Source: Deltaproteobacteria bacterium (GTDB lineage Bacteria; Desulfobacterota; Binatia; UBA1149; SPBQ01). From it: DNA of 64,000 bases. The notes under the pieces were generated by a model. The model was not told the DNA's origin. It searched no databases and was given only the letters and a program-made list of their open reading frames with translations. The translations under genes and the position numbers were made by a program. This document shows positions 60,418 to 64,000 of this stretch, piece after piece (position 1 is the first letter of the stretch; every line of letters starts with the position of its first letter). The stretch is taken from contig JAJCZM010000039.1 in assembly GCA_029262375.1 (NCBI GenBank), positions 62,001 through 126,000 on the forward strand, written 5' to 3'.

Positions 60418-61061
60418 ACGACCTCCAACGCAGCCGCGATTCGGCCGGAGATATCCGCTTGCACGCCGACACCGTCTATCTCAGCAAGTAGACCGATATT
60501 GCGGTAGTAGTCGAGGAGCGGCGCCGTCTGCTCTTCGTAGACCTCGAGACGCTGGCGAATCGTCTCTTCGCGATCGTCGTCACGGATCACCAGGTCGGCG
60601 TTACACGCGTCGCACTTGCCCGCCACTGCGGGAGGATCGAACGTGACGTGGTAGAGCTTGCCGCACTTGCCGCAGCTACGCCGCCCGCCAAGACGCACGA
60701 CGATCTCTTCTCTCGCTACGACTAGCGCAACGACGCTATCGAGCGGAGCGTGTTTCGCATCGAGCATCGCGCCGAGCACCTCGGCTTGCGCAACCGTGCG
60801 CGGGAATCCATCGAGTAGGAACCCTGCTGCGCAATCAGGCTGTTCGAAACGCTCTTTCATCATTCCCAAAACGAGCTTGTCCGGCACCAGCCGGCCACTG
60901 CTCATAAATTCCTTGGCTTGCATGCCAAGCTCCGTCTCGCGACTCACCGCATCTCGCAGCAAATCACCGGACGAAATGTGCGGAATCGCGTAACGGTCAC
61001 GCAAATTCGCACTCTGTGTGCCCTTGCCCGAGCCGGGCGGTCCAATCAGCGCCACGCGCAT
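60414..61061 (-). CDS. adk: Adenylate kinase, zinc-lid form
   Basis: Adk balances ATP, ADP and AMP. In 215 residues the P-loop GPPGSGKGTQ (7-16), the AMP-binding SSGDLLRDAV and the FLLDGFPRTVAQAE stretch are clear. The lid domain holds four cysteines (Cys130, 133, 150, 153), the structural zinc site found in many Gram-positive and deltaproteobacterial enzymes. A GTAGG lies just before the ATG at 61061, 9 bases after secY. Confidence 0.97.
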   Translation of the reverse strand: MRVALIGPPGSGKGTQSANLRDRYAIPHISSGDLLRDAVSRETELGMQAKEFMSSGRLVPDKLVLGMMKERFEQPDCAAGFLLDGFPRTVAQAEVLGAMLDAKHAPLDSVVALVVAREEIVVRLGGRRSCGKCGKLYHVTFDPPAVAGKCDACNADLVIRDDDREETIRQRLEVYEEQTAPLLDYYRNIGLLAEIDGVGVQADISGRIAAALEVV

Positions 61062-61070
61062 TGGTCCTAC

Positions 61071-62378
61071 CTACCTACGCCCCCGGATCTTCCCCTTCTT
61101 CATGAAGCCCTCGTAGTTGCGCTGGATCAGATGCGCCTGCATCTGGGCCACAGTGTCGATCGCGACACTGACCACGATCAACAACGCGGTACCGCCGAAG
61201 AAGAAGGGAACGTTGAACTGCGCAATCAAAACCGTCGGAAGCACACAAATCAGTGCCACGTACAGCGCGCCCCCCAGGGTCAACCTGGTCAAGATGCGAT
61301 CGATGTACTCCGCGGTGCGCTTTCCCGGACGAATTCCCGGGATAAAACCACCGAACTTCTGCAGGTTCTCGGCCACGTCTTGCGGATTGAAAACGATAGC
61401 CGTGTAGAAGTAGCAGAAAAAGATAATGCCAATGACGTAGACGATGTTGTACGACAGCCCGCCCGGATTGAGGTAGTCGGCAATATTTTGCACGAACGGA
61501 ACCGGAGCGAACTGCGCGATGGTCGCAGGGAAGATCAGCAGCGACGATGCAAAAATCGGCGGAATCACGCCCGCGGTGTTCACTTTCAACGGAAGATGCG
61601 TAGCTTGCCCGCCGTACATCTTTCTACCGACGACCCGCTTGGCGTATTGAATCGGGATGCGACGCTGGCCTCGCTCAATGAAGATGATGGCGGCAATCGT
61701 GAGGGCCATGAGAACGGCCAGCACCAGCAACTGCAGTGGACCAAGTTCCCCCTGCCGAACATAGCTGAAGGTGGTGACCAGTGCCGAGGGCAACGAGGCC
61801 ACGATGCCCGCGAAGATGATCAAGCTGATACCGTTGCCGACACCACGTTCGCTGATCTGCTCGCCTATCCACATGATGAAGGACGTACCGGCAGTGAGCG
61901 TCAGCATCGTCATCAGACGGAAGGGCCAACCACCAACCGCTACGACCAAGCCGCCGTTGGGCGTCTGGATCTGTTCCAGGCCCAGCGAGATGAACAGGCC
62001 CTGGATCAGCGCCAGAATAACGGTGCCATAGCGCGTGTACTGTGTGATCTTCTTCTGGCCCTGTTCGCCTTCCTTCTTAAGCTGTTCGAGGTACGGCACC
62101 ACGAGGGTCATCAGCTGCAGAATGATGGATGCCGAGATGTACGGCATGATCCCCAGCGCAAAGATCGAGAAACGCTCAAGCGCGCCCCCCGAGAACAAGT
62201 TGACCATATCGAGGGCAGTACCACTCGCCGCAGCGAAGTAGTCACTCATCGCCTGACCGTTGACCCCCGGCGTGGGGATAGCGACGCCTATCCGATAGAC
62301 GGCGAGCATCATCAACGTAAATCCTAGGCGACGGCGCAACTCCGGAATACGCGGAACGTTCTGTATCCCCTCGAACAC
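61071..62378 (-). CDS. secY: Preprotein translocase subunit SecY
   Basis: SecY is the ten-helix protein-conducting channel. The 435-residue protein opens with ELRRRLGFTLMMLAVYRIG, contains the plug and pore ring region near VNLFSGGALERFSIFALGIMPYI, and the cytoplasmic loops FIERGQRRIPIQYAKR and FIPGIRPGKRTAEYID. It ends KKGKIRGRR. The start is GTG at 62378. A 469-codon open frame lies antisense to it and is not a gene. Position between rplO and adk is standard. Confidence 0.98.
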   Translation of the reverse strand: MFEGIQNVPRIPELRRRLGFTLMMLAVYRIGVAIPTPGVNGQAMSDYFAAASGTALDMVNLFSGGALERFSIFALGIMPYISASIILQLMTLVVPYLEQLKKEGEQGQKKITQYTRYGTVILALIQGLFISLGLEQIQTPNGGLVVAVGGWPFRLMTMLTLTAGTSFIMWIGEQISERGVGNGISLIIFAGIVASLPSALVTTFSYVRQGELGPLQLLVLAVLMALTIAAIIFIERGQRRIPIQYAKRVVGRKMYGGQATHLPLKVNTAGVIPPIFASSLLIFPATIAQFAPVPFVQNIADYLNPGGLSYNIVYVIGIIFFCYFYTAIVFNPQDVAENLQKFGGFIPGIRPGKRTAEYIDRILTRLTLGGALYVALICVLPTVLIAQFNVPFFFGGTALLIVVSVAIDTVAQMQAHLIQRNYEGFMKKGKIRGRR

Positions 62379-62384
62379 TTACTG

Positions 62385-62858
62385 CTACTCCGCTTCCGGC
62401 TGAGCCGGCGCCGCCTTCAGCGCCAACTGGTCACAGGTTCCGCCGGCCGCTTCGATGGCCGCCTTCGCGGACTTCGAGAACGCATGCGCACGCACGGTCA
62501 GTGCCTGCGAGATCGCGCCGTTCCCGAGAATCTTCACGGGCATGCGCCGCTTCGCGAGACCGGTGACGGTGAACGTATCCAGATCGACGACCGCCCCCGC
62601 TTCGAACTCGGCCAGCGCCGACAAGTTCACCACCTGATACTCCACGCGGTGGATGTTGTGGAACCCGCGCTTTGGCAATCGGCGAGCCATCGGCATCTGT
62701 CCACCTTCGAAACCAGGCGTAGATTTGCTGCCGGATCGGGCGCCTGCGCCCTTGTGTCCACGTCCTGCCGTCTTGCCGGTGCCGGAGCCCGGCCCTCTGC
62801 CTACTCGCTTACGCGGTTTGCGAGAGCCGCGCGGCGGCTTCATCGAATCAAGTTGCAT
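62385..62858 (-). CDS. rplO: 50S ribosomal protein L15
   Basis: L15 is a late 50S assembly protein. The 157-residue protein has the glycine/basic-rich N-terminal segment RVGRGPGSGTGKTAGRGHKG, the middle GGQMPMARRLPKRGF and the C-terminal VTGLAKRRMPVKILGNG region. It continues the spc operon right after rpmD, with a 3-base gap. Confidence 0.97.
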   Translation of the reverse strand: MQLDSMKPPRGSRKPRKRVGRGPGSGTGKTAGRGHKGAGARSGSKSTPGFEGGQMPMARRLPKRGFHNIHRVEYQVVNLSALAEFEAGAVVDLDTFTVTGLAKRRMPVKILGNGAISQALTVRAHAFSKSAKAAIEAAGGTCDQLALKAAPAQPEAE

Positions 62859-62861
62859 CGA

Positions 62862-63050
62862 CTACTCCTCAACCTTCACGAGATGGGCAACTTTGCGGAT
62901 CATACCGCGAACCGGAGCCGTGCCGTGTACGACCACACAACGACCGCGTCGCTTCAGGCCGAGCCCACGAAGTGTGGCACGCTGACGCTCTGTACAGCCT
63001 GAATAGCTGCCGGTCATGGTTACTCGGATCATTCCTTCGGCGGTGCTCAT
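62862..63050 (-). CDS. rpmD: 50S ribosomal protein L30
   Basis: A 62-residue L30. Core residues IRVTMTGSYSGCTERQRATL and GLKRRGRCVVVHGTAPVRGM match the family. A start at 63050 with GGGAG five bases upstream adds six residues before the usual MIRVTM; 63032 is the alternative. It lies between rpsE and rplO. Confidence 0.95.
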   Translation of the reverse strand: MSTAEGMIRVTMTGSYSGCTERQRATLRGLGLKRRGRCVVVHGTAPVRGMIRKVAHLVKVEE

Positions 63051-63081
63051 GTTGCTCCCGTCTCCCTCAAAACACTCTCCG

Positions 63082-63597
63082 CTATCCGCGGATTTCGGCC
63101 AGTTCCTTACCGCGGAGCGCAGCGATCTCTTCGGGCAGTGCCAGCTGCGACAGCGCGTCCATCGTCGCCTTGACGACGTTCTGGTGATTGTTCGTTCCGA
63201 TGCACTTCGTCAGCACATTCTCGACACCGGCAAGCTCCACAACGGCGCGAACGCCACCGCCTGCAATGACGCCGGTACCTTCACTCGCCGGCTTGAGCAG
63301 GACGAGCCCTGCTCCGAAGTGCCCCTTCACGAGATACGGAATGGTTCCGGCAAGAAGCGGTACTTCGAGCATCGCCTTGCGGGCCTTCTCTGCGCCTTTG
63401 CGAATCGCTTCCGGAACTTCCTTTGCCTTACCGATACCGTAGCCTACGTGCCCAGCACCGTCGCCGACGACGACGAGCGCACTAAAGCTGAAACGTCTGC
63501 CGCCTTTAACGACCTTGGCAACTCGATTGATATGCACGACCCTCTCTTTGAGGTCTGCTGCATCGAGCTGGAATGACTGTGTCTGACGTCGTGCCAA
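63082..63597 (-). CDS. rpsE: 30S ribosomal protein S5
   Basis: S5 shapes the mRNA entrance and translational accuracy. In 171 residues the double-stranded RNA-binding N-terminus [20 protein letters not shown] and the family [21 protein letters not shown] are clear, and it ends KELAEIRG. The start codon is TTG at 63597, with GGAG 8 bases upstream; no ATG is available at a family-consistent position. It follows rplR by 15 bases. Confidence 0.97.
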   Translation of the reverse strand: MARRQTQSFQLDAADLKERVVHINRVAKVVKGGRRFSFSALVVVGDGAGHVGYGIGKAKEVPEAIRKGAEKARKAMLEVPLLAGTIPYLVKGHFGAGLVLLKPASEGTGVIAGGGVRAVVELAGVENVLTKCIGTNNHQNVVKATMDALSQLALPEEIAALRGKELAEIRG

Positions 63598-63612
63598 CTT
63601 CTCGCTCCTACC

Positions 63613-63966
63613 TCAGAACTTGAGGCCTGCTTCACGCGCGGCATCGGCAAGGGCCTTCACGCGACCGTGGTACTTGTATCCGCTGCGATCAAAATAGACG
63701 CCCTCGATACCGAGGCCCGTGCACTTCTCCGCAATCTGCTTTCCTAGTTCCTTCGCTTTCTCGACCGTCGCACCGCCACCCAAATCCTTGAACGAAGAAG
63801 CTGACGCCAACGTGCGCCCACTTTCGTCGGAAATGACCTGCACGTACAGGTGTCGGTTCGAACGGAATACGGCGAGACGCGGCGTCGTATCTGTGCCGCT
63901 GAGCCTCTTTCGAATACGCGCCCTGCGACGCGTTCGTGCAATCTTTCTCTGTCGCGATGGATCCAT
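63613..63966 (-). CDS. rplR: 50S ribosomal protein L18
   Basis: L18 binds 5S rRNA. The 117-residue protein has the basic N-terminus [20 protein letters not shown], the family [16 protein letters not shown] and a C-terminal [24 protein letters not shown]. An AGGAA-type site precedes the ATG at 63966. It is followed by rpsE. Confidence 0.97.
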   Translation of the reverse strand: MDPSRQRKIARTRRRARIRKRLSGTDTTPRLAVFRSNRHLYVQVISDESGRTLASASSFKDLGGGATVEKAKELGKQIAEKCTGLGIEGVYFDRSGYKYHGRVKALADAAREAGLKF

Positions 63967-63977
63967 CGAGATCTTCC

Positions 63978-64000
63978 TCAGCCTCCGGCGGCGCCGCCTT
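63978..64000 (-). CDS. rplF: Probable 3' end of rplF (ribosomal protein L6)
   Basis: Only the last seven codons and TGA at 63980-63978 are visible, encoding a Gly/Ala-rich end GGAAGG. The call rests on operon order, since rplF normally precedes rplR; the sequence alone cannot prove it. The distance to rplR (11 bases) is typical. Confidence 0.4.

Noticed and set aside
60918-62327. A 469-codon open frame on the plus strand antisense to secY and the adk start
   Set aside because: secY is unmistakable on the other strand; the plus-strand translation is low in hydrophobic content, rich in Arg/Gln/Asp and matches no family. It is a high-GC shadow frame.

Overview
The window reads as a contiguous chromosomal segment of a GC-rich, diderm (Gram-negative) bacterium. 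LptD, a type II secretion secretin, a PBP1b-type synthase, Wzm/Wzt-like export and dTDP/GDP-sugar enzymes imply an LPS-bearing outer membrane. A stand-alone CarD/CdnL regulator, a DUF1844 protein beside HtrA and the T2SS organisation point to an uncultured deltaproteobacteria-like lineage (Myxococcota, Desulfobacterota or Binatota are possibilities). That placement is inference only. Nothing looks like a phage, insertion sequence, CRISPR array, rRNA or tRNA. The window is densely coding: no gene-free stretch reaches 300 bases, and the largest gaps are about 210 bases (9890-10101) and 205 bases (27317-27521). Almost every gene from 2.3 kb to the end lies on the minus strand. Many are translationally coupled by 4-base ATGA or GTGA overlaps, and GTG or TTG starts are common.

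Layout, left to right. 1-2.3 kb: a truncated YihY/BrkB membrane protein, then a divergent pair of oligopeptide-type ABC permeases. 2.3-9.9 kb: a minus-strand run (DUF1844 protein, HtrA protease, PBP1b-type synthase, TPR lipoprotein, TsaD, KsgA, MutM) joining envelope maintenance to translation and DNA-repair housekeeping. 10.0-11.9 kb: plus-strand cysteine synthase plus LarE-like sulfur transferase with a good promoter. 11.8-14.2 kb: IspD, CarD (own promoter and terminator) and PyrD. 14.2-17.6 kb: canonical FabH, a divergent KAS III-like protein lacking the catalytic Asn, and a ferredoxin-membrane-Hsp20-like fusion protein. 17.8-27.3 kb: a type II secretion operon in order gspF-G-H-I-J-K-L-M-C-D. 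27.5-39.5 kb: a surface-polysaccharide island with five glycosyltransferases, Wzm/Wzt-like exporter, a phosphodiesterase-family protein and a 1078-residue membrane/TPR protein. 39.5-44.6 kb: the missing T2SS ATPase gspE, a CobW GTPase and nucleotide-sugar enzymes. 44.6-54.0 kb: lptD, folC and a trp operon (trpE-D-C-F-B-A) with no trpG. 54.0-56.4 kb: SPOR protein and argS. 56.5-64.0 kb: the end of the spc operon and the alpha operon (rplF fragment-rplR-rpsE-rpmD-rplO-secY-adk-map-rpmJ-rpsM-rpsK-rpsD-rpoA-rplQ).

How the parts work together: the polysaccharide genes on both sides of gspE form one functional set, with nucleotide-sugar synthesis at 42.2-44.6 kb and transfer and export at 27.5-39.5 kb. 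They are physically interleaved with the two halves of the T2SS. The most unusual items are the ferredoxin/membrane/alpha-crystallin-like fusion with its KAS III partners, the 1078-residue membrane/TPR protein with its phosphodiesterase partner, and short tandem repeats in the island, including one read in two frames by overlapping glycosyltransferase genes.
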